From Acidobacteriota bacterium (lineage in GTDB: Bacteria; Acidobacteriota; Vicinamibacteria; Vicinamibacterales; UBA2999): a stretch of 64,000 nt of DNA. The stretch spans positions 1 to 64,000 of the forward strand of contig CAUJDN010000088.1 of NCBI GenBank assembly GCA_963169195.1, written 5' to 3'. Under the pieces are notes generated by a model that worked only from the letters and a program-made list of their open reading frames with translations, made no database searches and had not been told where the DNA came from. A program made the position numbers and the translations under genes. Of this stretch, positions 21,535-37,618 are shown piece by piece; the first letter of the stretch is position 1; each line of letters opens with the position of its first letter.

Positions 21535-22116
21535 GTGCTGGAGTGGAGCTGGGCCGCGTGGTTCGTCAGCGTCGTGGCCGTCGCCGCATCGGGCCTCGTG
21601 GCCGCGCTCGAGGGGAACTGGCGCCGGCGGGCCGGCCTCGACATCGGGTTCGGCAACCACGGGGGCATGTGGGGCGACACGGTGCTGCTGCCCGTGGCGA
21701 ACGCGGTGATCGTGCCGTGGATGGACTGGGGCTGGTGGCTGCTGGCGCCGGTGGCGGTGGCGGGCGTCACGTCCGTCGCCCTGCACGCGGCGTGGCACGG
21801 CGCCTCCTCGCACGGCGTGCGGGACCACATGTGGCCCACGCGGCCGACAGGGCGCTGGGCCAGGGACCTCTCGCGGGCCGGCTGGTGCCACGTGGCCTAC
21901 GTCACCGGCGAGCTGGGGCTGCTGCTGGCGTACGCCGTCACGCCCGTGCCGCTGCCGGTCGTGGTGCTGGTGACGGTGATCCTGACGCTCCACGTGCCGC
22001 TCGGCCTGCTGCACCCTGCCTGGTTCGCCACGGGAGGCATCCGCGTCGCGGGCACACGGCTGATGGCCGGCGCGCTGGCCGCCCTGTGGGCGGTCACCGG
22101 CTGGAAGATCCTCTGA
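21535..22116 (+). CDS. integral membrane protein of unknown function
   Basis: multiple TM segments; GTG start. Confidence 0.6.
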   Translation: MLEWSWAAWFVSVVAVAASGLVAALEGNWRRRAGLDIGFGNHGGMWGDTVLLPVANAVIVPWMDWGWWLLAPVAVAGVTSVALHAAWHGASSHGVRDHMWPTRPTGRWARDLSRAGWCHVAYVTGELGLLLAYAVTPVPLPVVVLVTVILTLHVPLGLLHPAWFATGGIRVAGTRLMAGALAALWAVTGWKIL

Positions 22117-22193
22117 CAGCTGTGCTCCTCGGCTCGACCTCACCGGCATGAACCGGCATCGACCTGCTCGTCAGGGCGACCCAACCGGCCGTT

Positions 22194-23330
22194 TCAGCGC
22201 TCGGCTGACCACGGCCGGCCCGCGAACGGGGCCACGGCCGCCGGATCGATCCAGGCAGGCCGCTTCCCGGCCACGAGGTCCGCGGCCAGCTCGCCGATGG
22301 CCGCACTGCACATCATCCCGAAGCCGCCCAGCCCCGAGACATGGAACAGACCGGGCAGCCGGGGATCCGGCCCCACGACCGGCCGGCGGTCGGGCGCAAA
22401 CGTCCTGAGACATGCCCACGAGCGGCGAATCGTCAGGTCAGCAAGGCCGGGCACGTGCCCGTGGATCTTCTCCGCCAGGCTCTCGGCAGCGGATGGGTGG
22501 GTGTCGGGGACACCGGGCTCGGCCGGGGACTCGTCGCACGGCGACAGCAGGAGGCCGCCGCTCTCGGGACGAAAGTAGAGCGAGGCATCCTCCATCCAGA
22601 CCATCGGCGCACCGGCCGGAATGCCGTGTGCCGCGGCCGACACGAACAGGTGACGCCGGAGCGGCCTGAGCGGCAGCCCGGCGCCAGCCGCAGCACCCAG
22701 GCGTCCCGCCCACGCCCCGCCGGCGTCGATGACGAGCCCGGCGCGCACCTCCCCCTGAGGGGTGCGCACCCCAGCGACGCGCCCGCCCTCGACGATCAGC
22801 GCCTCGGCTCGGCAGCCCGTCCACACGGCGAAGCCGGACTCCCGCGCCCGGCGAAGGTACAGGCCGAGCAGGGCGTGGATGTCGACGACGCCCTCGTCCG
22901 CGCACCAGAGCGCGCGTGCGAACGCCACGTGGGCGAGCCACGGGTGTCGGGCGCAGGCCGCGTCGGACCCCAGCAGCTCGGCGTGGAGCCCGCGCCGCCG
23001 GAGCCCGTCGTGGAGGTGCGCGAGCTCTGCGGCGCCTGCCGCTCCCGCAAGCGTCAGCCCTCCCGTCCTGGCGAGCAGCGGCCCGCCGGTCTCATCGAGG
23101 GCGCGCAGGGCCGGCAGCGACCGCGCGACCAGCGTCGCCACGACGTCGTCGGACTCCGCCAGGCGCAGCAGCGCCGCGTTGCGACCGGAGGCGTGCACAC
23201 CCCAGGTGTCCTCCTGCTCGAGGATCAGGCCCGGCCCCAGGCCCGCGCGTCCGAGCGCCCAGGCCGTGGCCGCACCGGCGAAGCCGGCACCGACGATGAG
23301 GGTGGATGCGTCGCGCGGGAGAGAAGGCAT
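22194..23330 (-). CDS. FAD-dependent oxidoreductase (DAO family)
   Basis: STLIVGAGFAGAATAWALGRAG Rossmann; VDIHALLGLYLRRA; C-term LGGFGMMCSAAIGELAADLV. Confidence 0.92.
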   Translation of the reverse strand: MPSLPRDASTLIVGAGFAGAATAWALGRAGLGPGLILEQEDTWGVHASGRNAALLRLAESDDVVATLVARSLPALRALDETGGPLLARTGGLTLAGAAGAAELAHLHDGLRRRGLHAELLGSDAACARHPWLAHVAFARALWCADEGVVDIHALLGLYLRRARESGFAVWTGCRAEALIVEGGRVAGVRTPQGEVRAGLVIDAGGAWAGRLGAAAGAGLPLRPLRRHLFVSAAAHGIPAGAPMVWMEDASLYFRPESGGLLLSPCDESPAEPGVPDTHPSAAESLAEKIHGHVPGLADLTIRRSWACLRTFAPDRRPVVGPDPRLPGLFHVSGLGGFGMMCSAAIGELAADLVAGKRPAWIDPAAVAPFAGRPWSAER

Positions 23331-23423
23331 CGGATGCTTTGTACTCCGACTCGCCCGATCGCGGCGACCCCCGATCGCGGACGAGGATGAACGGTCGGCC
23401 GCTGTGGCGCCGCCGGCCGTGTC

Positions 23424-26936
<3,513 letters not shown>

Positions 26937-27004
26937 GACAAAGAGACCACGGAGACGAAGAACATCACGAAGATCACGAAGCCTTCGTGGTGTCCTTTCG
27001 CGCG

Positions 27005-28759
27005 TCAATCGAACACGCCCTCCAGGAACCACTGCCCCACCTCCCGCTCGACGGACAGGCGATAGACCGTGCCGTCGGCCATGGCGATGTCCCACTCGTC
27101 GCGGTCCCAGGCCGCGGAGCGTGTCGGGAGCGGGGAGTCGGGAGCCGGGAGCCGGTCGGGTTCCACGGCCGCTTCGAGCAGTGCCTCGTGATGCGACATC
27201 GACTGCACCTCTGGCTGTCGGGAGCCACCGGCGCTCACGCTGCCGCGAGACTCGAGCTTCTCTTCTCTCAACTCCCCCCGTGGTCGCTCCTCCGACGCCC
27301 GACATGGCTCTGTCGCCCACCACTCCCCCGACGTGCGCCACGGGCCGGCGGCCTGGACAACGGCGCCGCTGGTGAGGCCGTGGCGATCCGTGGTGAGGCG
27401 CACGGGACGGCCATCCTCCACCCGCACGCGCACCGGCACCGGCAGACGGAAGCGGCGGAGGGCCAGGGGGAGGACGGGGGCAGGGGGCAGGGGTGCAGGG
27501 TGCACCCTCCTCTCTCTTCCCGCCCGAAACGGCTCCATCCGGAACGCTCCCGGCCGCCAGGTGTCTGCCAGCGCGGGCGAGCCCACGTGGCCCTCGCCGA
27601 CGAGCGCCGTGAGCCGCGCCACGAGCGTGGCCACCTGCTCGGGTGCCGGCTGCGCGCGCTCCAGGAGCGTCCACTGCAGCACCCGGCCCGGCGTGGGCTC
27701 CACGCGCACCTGCACGCGATCGATGGGCGCACCCGGCGGATGCGACTCGAGGTCCAGCAGCACCAGCGTCCGGAGCGTCTTCGGATCCCGCATCGGCGCC
27801 GGCAGCGGCAACTGGCGCAGGTGCACCGCGCGGGTGGTGAGGTGCAGCGCGGTGCGGATGGACACCGCGCCGCGATCGGCCCGCTCGAGCGCCGCGGCCA
27901 GCGGCTCGAAGAGTCGCGCCAGCACGAACGACAACGGCTCGAACCCCTCCACCGGCCACTCGAGCTCCAGCGTTTCCTCGAACACCGGCTCGGCCACCCA
28001 GGGCACCAGCGGCTCGTCGTCTTCGCCCGATGCCAGGCGCTGCCACGACACGCCCAACTCTCCCAGCCGCGCGTGCACGGCCGCGCGAGGCAATGCCGAC
28101 AGCGCCCCGACCGTGCGGATGCCCCACCGATCGAGCGCCGATGCGCACGGCTCGATAGCGGCCAGCGGACGAGCCGTCGCACGAGACGCGCGAGGTACAG
28201 CCGGGGACGCGGCGGACGCGCGCGGCCGCCGCGTGTGCTGCGCCTGGTGCGTATCGCGCGGGTGACGCCAGCCGATGGAGGGCACCAACGCCGCCGCGGT
28301 CGCCTCGCCTGCGCTCCCGTGGCCCGTGCCGTCCCGACTCCTCGCTGCCGCCTCCAACGAGGCCTCGGCCGAGAAGCCTGGCTCCCGTCTCCCGACTCCC
28401 GTCTCCCGACTCCCGACACCTTCGACCCTCGTCCGCGCCACGTCCACCAGCACCGCGATCGGCAGCGCCGCCACGGTGGCGGGCTCGTCCGCGGGCGCCA
28501 GCACCGTGAGGCCCGGTCGTCCGCACGCCAGCAGCAGGGCCCGGGACGCCGTGGATGCGAGGGCCATGGACCCGCAATCGGGTCGCTGGGCCTGCAGCGC
28601 CGCGCCCAGCTCGGGGGCGCTGCCAAACAACGCCGACAACCCGCCCACGTCGAGCAGGACAAACGGCCCCACCACCTGGAAACGCGGCGTGAACGCCCGC
28701 GCCACCTCGACGAGCGCGGCAAGGGGGACGGCCGGGGAGGCTTGAAGGGCAGCGAACAT
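27005..28759 (-). CDS. imuB: ImuB-like Y-family polymerase paralogue
   Basis: MFAALQASPAVPLAALVEVARAFTPRFQVVGPFVLLDVGGLSALFG; between imuA-like and dnaE2. Confidence 0.88.
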   Translation of the reverse strand: MFAALQASPAVPLAALVEVARAFTPRFQVVGPFVLLDVGGLSALFGSAPELGAALQAQRPDCGSMALASTASRALLLACGRPGLTVLAPADEPATVAALPIAVLVDVARTRVEGVGSRETGVGRREPGFSAEASLEAAARSRDGTGHGSAGEATAAALVPSIGWRHPRDTHQAQHTRRPRASAASPAVPRASRATARPLAAIEPCASALDRWGIRTVGALSALPRAAVHARLGELGVSWQRLASGEDDEPLVPWVAEPVFEETLELEWPVEGFEPLSFVLARLFEPLAAALERADRGAVSIRTALHLTTRAVHLRQLPLPAPMRDPKTLRTLVLLDLESHPPGAPIDRVQVRVEPTPGRVLQWTLLERAQPAPEQVATLVARLTALVGEGHVGSPALADTWRPGAFRMEPFRAGRERRVHPAPLPPAPVLPLALRRFRLPVPVRVRVEDGRPVRLTTDRHGLTSGAVVQAAGPWRTSGEWWATEPCRASEERPRGELREEKLESRGSVSAGGSRQPEVQSMSHHEALLEAAVEPDRLPAPDSPLPTRSAAWDRDEWDIAMADGTVYRLSVEREVGQWFLEGVFD

Positions 28760-28781
28760 GAAAGTGAAAAGAAAAAGCGAG

Positions 28782-29600
28782 TCAGCAGCCTGCCAGGTAC
28801 GGCAACCCGCCCACGAACCCGCGTGGCGACGTGGCCCGCAGCCCCGTGGCCAGCCCCCCCAGCCGTCTCGACCGATCGTGTGTGCCCTTCCAACGCGATC
28901 GATCGTGCCGGGCGTCGGCCACTCCCGACGCCCCACGCCCGACGCCCGTCACGATCGACAGCCCTCCCGCGCTGCGCGCCAGCGGCACGGCCGCCAGCAG
29001 CACCACGGCGGTATCGCTGCCCTCGATGACCCGCTGGATGCGCAGCCAGGTGGACCGCGGGATGCGCGCCAGCCCGTGCGCGGGCGCGTCGATGAGATCC
29101 AGCACGACCAGCGTGCACACGCCCGACTGCACGATGAGGCTCAGCGCCTTGATGGCGCGATCCACCGTGCGCTCGAGCAGGGTGCCGGGCCCCGACACGC
29201 CGCGCACGCCGGGTACCCAGGCCGGGTCCACGGCGCTGGCGGTCTTCGACAGGGCCTGCCCGCGCACCCACAGCAGCTGCGACAGCCCGAGGCCGGCCCC
29301 GGCGCCCCACTCGGCATCGAAGCGATCGAAGGTGTCCACGAGCGCCACCCATTCGCCCCGCGCCGTGGCAGCCGCCAGCGCCGCCCAGGCCAGGCTGGTG
29401 CGTCCGGACGAGCTGGGCCCTGCAATCTCCGACACCTGCCCCCTCGGCAGGCCGCCGGCCAGTGCCCGGTTGACCGCCGCCAGGGCAAAGGGTGCCGCAG
29501 AGGGAGGCGTGACCGGCGACACCGAGGTGAGCGTGCGATCGAGCCGGCGGGCCCGAAGCAGGTCGTGAACCGACTGGAGTTCGGAGTGAAGAGCGGGCAT
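28782..29600 (-). CDS. imuA: ImuA-like RecA-fold protein
   Basis: ALAGGLPRGQVSEIAGPSSSGRTSLAWAAL...VALVDTFDRFD; cassette context. Confidence 0.87.
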   Translation of the reverse strand: MPALHSELQSVHDLLRARRLDRTLTSVSPVTPPSAAPFALAAVNRALAGGLPRGQVSEIAGPSSSGRTSLAWAALAAATARGEWVALVDTFDRFDAEWGAGAGLGLSQLLWVRGQALSKTASAVDPAWVPGVRGVSGPGTLLERTVDRAIKALSLIVQSGVCTLVVLDLIDAPAHGLARIPRSTWLRIQRVIEGSDTAVVLLAAVPLARSAGGLSIVTGVGRGASGVADARHDRSRWKGTHDRSRRLGGLATGLRATSPRGFVGGLPYLAGC

Positions 29601-29611
29601 GAATTTTCGCC

Positions 29612-29649
29612 TTTTATTCGCTTATCGTGGCCCATCATAGCGAATAAAA
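29612..29649. promoter_or_regulatory. perfect 11-bp inverted repeat upstream of imuA, divergent promoter region
   Basis: TTTTATTCGCT-N16-AGCGAATAAAA, 12 nt upstream of the imuA start. Confidence 0.6.
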
Positions 29650-29654
29650 ACCGA

Positions 29655-30938
29655 ATGTCAAGCGACAAGCGGTGTCCCCGCCGTGGGCTAAGATCGCAAG
29701 CCTTGCGCGCTCATCTCGCCACGGCCGCACGCCGCACCGCGGCGGCGCTCCGCTACCGCGACTTCCGCCTCCTCTGGCTCGGTGCCCTCACGTCCAGCAT
29801 CGGCACCTGGATGCAGCGCGTCGCCCAGGCCTGGCTCATCGTCACGCTCACCGGATCGCAGTCGGCCTTCTATCTCGGGCTCGACAGCTTCATGGGTGAA
29901 CTCCCCATCCTGCTGCTCACGCTCGTGGCCGGTGTCGTCGCCGACCGGCGCGACCGCCGCCACATGATGCTGATGTCACAGGTCGTCCAGATGACCACCG
30001 CCTTCGTCCTGGCGGGCCTCGTCTTCGTCGAGGCCATCCAGGTCTGGCACATCCTCACGCTCTCGTTCATCACCGGCTGCGCGCAGGCCTTCGGCGGCCC
30101 CGCGTACCAGACCCTGGTGCCCACGCTGGTCGACAAGGAGCACCTGCCCAACGCCATCGCGCTCAACTCCATCCAGTTCAACCTCGCGCGCATCATCGGC
30201 CCCATCGTCGCGGGCGCGGCGCTCGCGGCCTTCGGCATGGTGATGTGCTTCGGGATGAACGGCATCTCGTTCCTCTTCGTGATCGCCGCCATCCTCGCGC
30301 TGCGGAACGTGCAGGTGCCGCCGGCCGCCACGGTGTCGCTCGTCGATCAGATGAAGGACGGCCTTCGTCACGTGCGCGATTCGTCCCACCTGAAGACGCT
30401 GACGATGCTCGGGTTCATCGCGGCGTTCCTGGGCATCCCGCTCCTCACCTTCCTGCCGGTCATGGCGAAGGACGTCTTCCAGCAGGACGTCGGCCTCTAC
30501 ACGCGCATGATGACGATGTCGGGGATTGGCGCGGTGTGCGGGGCGCTGGTCGTGGCGTGGCTGGGCAAGCACCAGCACCTCGGGCGCATCCTGCTCGTGC
30601 TGCTGGGCGCGTTCGGCGTGGCGATGACCGCGTTTGCGCTCTCGCCCGACGTCCGGCTGAGCACGGCCATCCTGTTCTTCACGGGCGCGCTGCTCGTGAT
30701 GTGCTTCTCGGTCACGACCTCGCTCGTGCAGCTGCTCGCGCCCTCGGAGCTGCGCGGGCGCATCGTCAGCATCTACATGACGGCGTTTCGCGGCGGCTCG
30801 CCGCTCGGCGGGCTCGCCAGCGGCTGGCTGATCACGCAGGTCGGATCGGCGCCGGCGATGCTGGCGGTGAACGGCGTGGCGCTGACGCTGTTGGCCGCGT
30901 ACTTCCTGTTCCGCGGACACGGGATCAAGCACGTGTAG
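29655..30938 (+). CDS. MFS transporter (transmembrane secretion effector type)
   Basis: ALRYRDFRLLWLGALTSSIGTWMQRVAQAWLIVTLTGS...VPTLVDKEHLPNAIALNSIQFNLARIIGP. Confidence 0.9.
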   Translation: MSSDKRCPRRGLRSQALRAHLATAARRTAAALRYRDFRLLWLGALTSSIGTWMQRVAQAWLIVTLTGSQSAFYLGLDSFMGELPILLLTLVAGVVADRRDRRHMMLMSQVVQMTTAFVLAGLVFVEAIQVWHILTLSFITGCAQAFGGPAYQTLVPTLVDKEHLPNAIALNSIQFNLARIIGPIVAGAALAAFGMVMCFGMNGISFLFVIAAILALRNVQVPPAATVSLVDQMKDGLRHVRDSSHLKTLTMLGFIAAFLGIPLLTFLPVMAKDVFQQDVGLYTRMMTMSGIGAVCGALVVAWLGKHQHLGRILLVLLGAFGVAMTAFALSPDVRLSTAILFFTGALLVMCFSVTTSLVQLLAPSELRGRIVSIYMTAFRGGSPLGGLASGWLITQVGSAPAMLAVNGVALTLLAAYFLFRGHGIKHV

Positions 30939-31088
30939 TTCGAGTCGGGAGGCGGGAGAGCCTTCCCGATGCGGGAGCGTTGCGGATCAGCCGGCACTTC
31001 TTCCACTACGCCGCACAGGCCAATCTGCGCTACGCTCCTGCATCGGCCGCGTTCACGTCTCACGTTCGACTTCTCGCCGGGAGAGATC

Positions 31089-33335
<2,247 letters not shown>

Positions 33336-33381
33336 GGTTCTGGGGTTCTGGGGTTCTGGGGTTCTGGGGTTCTGGGGTTCA
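33336..33381. repeat. GGGTTCTG 8-mer tandem array in a convergent gap
   Basis: ggttctggggttctggggttctggggttctggggttctggggttca. Confidence 0.95.
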
Positions 33382-33906
33382 CCGCTTCAGCGTCACCGTG
33401 AAGCGGACCGGGACCTTCGTGGGCGAGTAGCAGACCTTGTCGTCGCACGCCTGGTATTCGAGCTGGCCGGCAATCGTCACCGACGATTGGCCCGCCAGGG
33501 CCTTCTTCGCGTCGGGCGTGTCGAGGATGGTCACCTCGCGCGCCAGGCGGAAGGCCTTCGAGTAGACGTCCACGGTCTCGTCGAGCGGCTCGAAGTGGTA
33601 CTTCTCCGACGGCGGGTACTTCGTCGGCCCGGCACGCAGCCACGGATGGGTGTCGATCGAGAGGCCCACCACCTGGTAGTCGTGCGTCCCCGGGGCATAG
33701 ACGTGCAGCGTCCGGCGAGGGGTGACGTCGAGGGTCAGGGTGAGCCGATCGCCCGGCGCGGCCGACGGGCGGCTGATGCTCGATTCGACGGTCAGGTGGC
33801 TCGTGCTGGTGCGCACGGCGTCACCAAACGGGTTCGGCACGGGCGCCTGCGCAGATGCCACGGTCCCCGCGGCAGTGACGATCAGGGCGAGCAGGAGTCG
33901 AGACAT
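33379..33906 (-). CDS. DsbD N-terminal-like periplasmic domain protein
   Basis: PGDRLTLTLDVTPRRTLHVYAPGTHDY...QLEYQACDDKVCYSPTKVPVRF. Confidence 0.75.
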   Translation of the reverse strand: MSRLLLALIVTAAGTVASAQAPVPNPFGDAVRTSTSHLTVESSISRPSAAPGDRLTLTLDVTPRRTLHVYAPGTHDYQVVGLSIDTHPWLRAGPTKYPPSEKYHFEPLDETVDVYSKAFRLAREVTILDTPDAKKALAGQSSVTIAGQLEYQACDDKVCYSPTKVPVRFTVTLKR

Positions 33907-34000
33907 GCTGCCCGACAGCGTACGCCGCGCCGGCACGGTCAATCAACCCGCCACGGGATAGATGAGGCGGCGCGGGTGCGATAGAATCCACCGATTCCTC

Positions 34001-35224
34001 ATGCGCAGAGTCGTCCTCCTGGCCGTGGGCCTGGCCTGCCTGTCGAGGCCGGGCATCGCCGCCGCCCAGCAGACGCGCGCCGAGTTGCTCGAGCAGCAGC
34101 GCGCCGAGCGGGCCACCCAGCTGACGCCGTATGCACCGAACCGGCTCGAGCAGGGCCTGCTCTACGTCGAGGAGAAACGGATCCTCGAGCGGCTGGGCCA
34201 GGGGTTGAGCGGCATCTATCCCCGCATCGGCGGGTTCACCACCGGCAGCGGATTCGCGCTCGGCGCCGGCGTCCGCCACGCCCTGCCGGGGACCGACTCC
34301 TTCGAGGTGGATGTCTCGGCCGCCGCCTCCATGCGCGGGTACAAGGCCATCGACTTCCGCGTCCGCGCGCCGGCGCTGCTCTCGGGCCGCCTGCTGCTCG
34401 ATGGCGGCACGCACTGGTGGGACTACACCCAGGAGGACTTCTTCGGACTCGGGGAATCCTCGCGCGCCAATCGCACCAGCTACCGCTACGAAGGGCTCCA
34501 GGTGAACATGATCGCGCGGCTGCGCCCGCGCCGGTGGCTGTCGTTCGGCGAAGAGGTCGGCTACCTGCGTCCCGACATCTCGTCCGGAACGGACGTGCGC
34601 TTCCCGTCGCTCGAGGAGCGCTTCACCGACGAGCAGGCGCCCGGGCTCGCGCGGCAGCCCCGCCTGCTCTACACGCGGACCTTCGTCGACCTGGACTATC
34701 GGGACCAGCCCGGCAACACGCGGAGCGGCGGCCGCGTGTTCTTCCAGGTGGGCACGGGGCGCGACCAGCACGCCTCGCGCGAGTTCAGCTACCGGCGGAC
34801 CGACGTCGAACTCATCCACGTCTTCCCGATCTTCGACAAGAAGCGGACCTTCGCCATCCGGCTCAGCGGGGCGCACGTGGATCCGCTCACCGACGGCGGG
34901 CGCGTGCCCTTCTTCCTGTCACCCACCCTCGGCGGCAACCGGACCCTGCGCAGCTACCGCGAGCTCCGGTTCCGGGACGCCACCTACGTACTGGTGAACG
35001 GCGAGTATCGATGGGAGGCCTTCGCGGGCCTCGATCTCGCCCTCTTCTGGGACGCCGGGGAGGTGGCCCCGACGCTGGATCGGATTCGGCGGGACGAGTT
35101 CAAGACGGGCTGGGGCTTCGGGCTGCGGTTCAACACGAACCGCTCGGTCTTCATGCGCATCGACGTCGGGCTTGGCGGGCCCGAGGGCTCGCGCATCTTC
35201 TGGACGTTCAGCCCCGTTTTCTGA
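34001..35224 (+). CDS. Omp85/BamA-type outer-membrane barrel protein lacking obvious POTRA domains
   Basis: signal peptide; C-term FKTGWGFGLRFNTNRSVFMRIDVGLGGPEGSRIFWTFSPVF. Confidence 0.75.
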   Translation: MRRVVLLAVGLACLSRPGIAAAQQTRAELLEQQRAERATQLTPYAPNRLEQGLLYVEEKRILERLGQGLSGIYPRIGGFTTGSGFALGAGVRHALPGTDSFEVDVSAAASMRGYKAIDFRVRAPALLSGRLLLDGGTHWWDYTQEDFFGLGESSRANRTSYRYEGLQVNMIARLRPRRWLSFGEEVGYLRPDISSGTDVRFPSLEERFTDEQAPGLARQPRLLYTRTFVDLDYRDQPGNTRSGGRVFFQVGTGRDQHASREFSYRRTDVELIHVFPIFDKKRTFAIRLSGAHVDPLTDGGRVPFFLSPTLGGNRTLRSYRELRFRDATYVLVNGEYRWEAFAGLDLALFWDAGEVAPTLDRIRRDEFKTGWGFGLRFNTNRSVFMRIDVGLGGPEGSRIFWTFSPVF

Positions 35225-35235
35225 CATCGAGACCC

Positions 35236-36909
35236 ATGCCTCCCCGCACCGCGCTCCGCCTCGTTGCCGTCTGCGCCCTCGCGCTCGCCGCATCGGCCGC
35301 AGGTGGCCGCGCGGCCCAGCCCACCTACTTCCCGGACGACCCGATTGCGGTGGACCCCGAGACCCAGGACGCGCGCCATGTGCGCGAGTGGGACCTGAGC
35401 GACCTGTACGACTTCGTCGAGCACTCGTTCCTCGGCCCGGGCGACAAGGCCTCCATTCGCGCCGTTAACGTCAACACCATCGACGAGGTCCCCGACTCGA
35501 GCTGGTTCACCAACCGCGCGGGCACCCGGCCGCTGACCGTGGACGAGGTGCGGCGCGGCCCGGATACGACCCGCGGCCCCGCCCCGGGCACGTGGACCGT
35601 CGTCGCGGGGAAGAGCGACGGCATCACGCCGGGCTTCACCATCCGGGACACGGCCGGCATCACCTGGTTCATCAAGTTCGACCCCGAGTCGAACCCCGAA
35701 ATGGCCACGGGCGCCGAGATGGTCTCCACCAAGCTGTTCTGGGCTCTGGGCTTCCACGTGCCCGAGAACCATCTCGCGGTGCTGCGCCGCGAGAACCTCG
35801 TGGTCGCCCCGGAGGCCACCATTCGCGACATCATGGGCCGGCGCCGCCGGCTCACCGAGGACGACGTCCGGCAACTGCTGATGCGGGGCGCGCGCAGGGA
35901 CGACGGCTCGTTCCGCGTCGTGGCCAGCCGGGCCCTCGAGGGCCGGCCCGTTGGTCCTTTTCGCTATTACGGCACCCGGCCCGACGATCCGAACGACATC
36001 CATCCGCACGAGCACCGGCGTGAGCTCCGCGGGATGCGCGCCTTCTCCGCGTGGCTCAACCACGACGACTCCCGCAGCATCAACACGCTGGACACCGTGG
36101 TCGATCGCCATGGCCGCCAGATCGTGTGGCACCACCTCATCGACTTCGGATCCACGCTCGGGAGCGGCAGCCTCTACGCGCAAAAGGCGCGCGCCGGCAA
36201 CGAGTATCTCTGGGAGGCGCGACCGACCATCATCACGGCGCTCACGCTGGGCCTCTACGTGCGGCCCTGGATCCGCGTGCACTACCCCGATATCCCGTCG
36301 CTCGGGCGGATCGAGGCGACCTTCTACCAGCCCGAGGCGTGGAAGCCCGAGTACCCCAACCCGGCGTTCAACAACGCGCGGCCGGACGACCTCTTCTGGG
36401 CCGCGCGCAAGGTCATGGCCATCTCGGACGACGTCATCCGCGCCGCCGTGGACACGGCGCAGTACTCGGATCCGGCGGCCGCCACGTACCTGACCGACGT
36501 CATCATGGTGCGGCGCGACAAGGTGGGGCTGGCCTGGCTGACCGCCGTCAACCCCCTGGTGGACTTCACCCTGTCGGTCACGGGCACGCTCTCGTTCCGG
36601 AACATCGCGGCCGACACGCGGCGTGCGCCGCCGGCCGAGTCGTACGCGGCCCGATGGGCGCGATTCGACAACGCCACCGGCGCGGCCACCCTGGTGGGCA
36701 CGCCGCAGGCATCGACCACTCCGTCGTTCCAGGCGCCACCCGACGCGCTCGCCGGCGAGTACGTCCAGGTGGCAGTGTCCGCCAACTCGCCCCGGCACGC
36801 GGCGTGGGCCACGCCGGTGACGATCCGGTTCCGCAGGGGCGTGGGCGGCTGGACACTGGTGGGGCTCGACCGCCTGCCGGACACCGCCACAGCCGGGGCG
36901 TCGCGGTGA
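35236..36909 (+). CDS. exported protein with protein-kinase-like-fold motifs
   Basis: signal peptide; FIKFDPESNPEMATGAEMVSTKLFWALGFHVPEN; NHDDSRSINTLDTV...IVWHHLIDFGSTLGSGS. Confidence 0.6.
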   Translation: MPPRTALRLVAVCALALAASAAGGRAAQPTYFPDDPIAVDPETQDARHVREWDLSDLYDFVEHSFLGPGDKASIRAVNVNTIDEVPDSSWFTNRAGTRPLTVDEVRRGPDTTRGPAPGTWTVVAGKSDGITPGFTIRDTAGITWFIKFDPESNPEMATGAEMVSTKLFWALGFHVPENHLAVLRRENLVVAPEATIRDIMGRRRRLTEDDVRQLLMRGARRDDGSFRVVASRALEGRPVGPFRYYGTRPDDPNDIHPHEHRRELRGMRAFSAWLNHDDSRSINTLDTVVDRHGRQIVWHHLIDFGSTLGSGSLYAQKARAGNEYLWEARPTIITALTLGLYVRPWIRVHYPDIPSLGRIEATFYQPEAWKPEYPNPAFNNARPDDLFWAARKVMAISDDVIRAAVDTAQYSDPAAATYLTDVIMVRRDKVGLAWLTAVNPLVDFTLSVTGTLSFRNIAADTRRAPPAESYAARWARFDNATGAATLVGTPQASTTPSFQAPPDALAGEYVQVAVSANSPRHAAWATPVTIRFRRGVGGWTLVGLDRLPDTATAGASR

Positions 36910-37610
36910 GCACGGCCGCGTCACCACGGGCGCTCGTCGCTGAGGACGACCAGGACATCGGCCAGCTCCTGGCCCGCTACCTGCAGAAGGCGGGATTCGT
37001 GCCGACCGTGGTCACCAACGGGCGCGACGTCGTGCCGCGCGTGAAGCAGGAGCCGCCGGACGTGATCATCCTGGACGTGATGATGCCCGGCATGGACGGC
37101 CTCGAGGTCTGCCGCGCGCTCAGGGCAGCCCCTGGCACGGCCGCCGTCCCCATCATCATGCTGACCGCCCGGGGCGAGGAATCGGATCGCATCGTCGGGC
37201 TCGAGCTGGGCGCAGACGACTACATCACCAAGCCGTTCAGCCCGAACGAGGTCATCGCGCGCGTGCGCGCGCTGCTCCGGCGCACGCATCGGACCGTGAC
37301 CGCCGAGCCGGGCATCGTCTACGGACCGATCAGCATCGACGTCGAGCGCCACCTCGTGAAGGCCCATGGCGAGGAGGTGAAGCTCACCGCCAAGGAGTTC
37401 CTGCTGCTGCAGTACCTGATGGAACACCGCGGCCGGGTCCTTTCGCGGGACCTGCTGCTGTCGGACGTCTGGGGGTACTCGTACACGGGCGGCACGCGCA
37501 CGGTCGACGTGCACGTCCGGCGCCTCAGGGAGAAGGTCCCCTTTCTCGCCGACGCGATCGTGACCGTCAAGCAGTTCGGCTACAAGCTGGTCGACCCTCC
37601 GCCCCGCTGA
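36906..37610 (+). CDS. OmpR/PhoB family response regulator
   Basis: LVAEDDQDIGQLL...VIILDVMMPGMDGLEV...DDYITKPFSPNE; winged helix C-term. Confidence 0.93.
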   Translation: MSTAASPRALVAEDDQDIGQLLARYLQKAGFVPTVVTNGRDVVPRVKQEPPDVIILDVMMPGMDGLEVCRALRAAPGTAAVPIIMLTARGEESDRIVGLELGADDYITKPFSPNEVIARVRALLRRTHRTVTAEPGIVYGPISIDVERHLVKAHGEEVKLTAKEFLLLQYLMEHRGRVLSRDLLLSDVWGYSYTGGTRTVDVHVRRLREKVPFLADAIVTVKQFGYKLVDPPPR

Positions 37611-37618
37611 CGCCGCCC

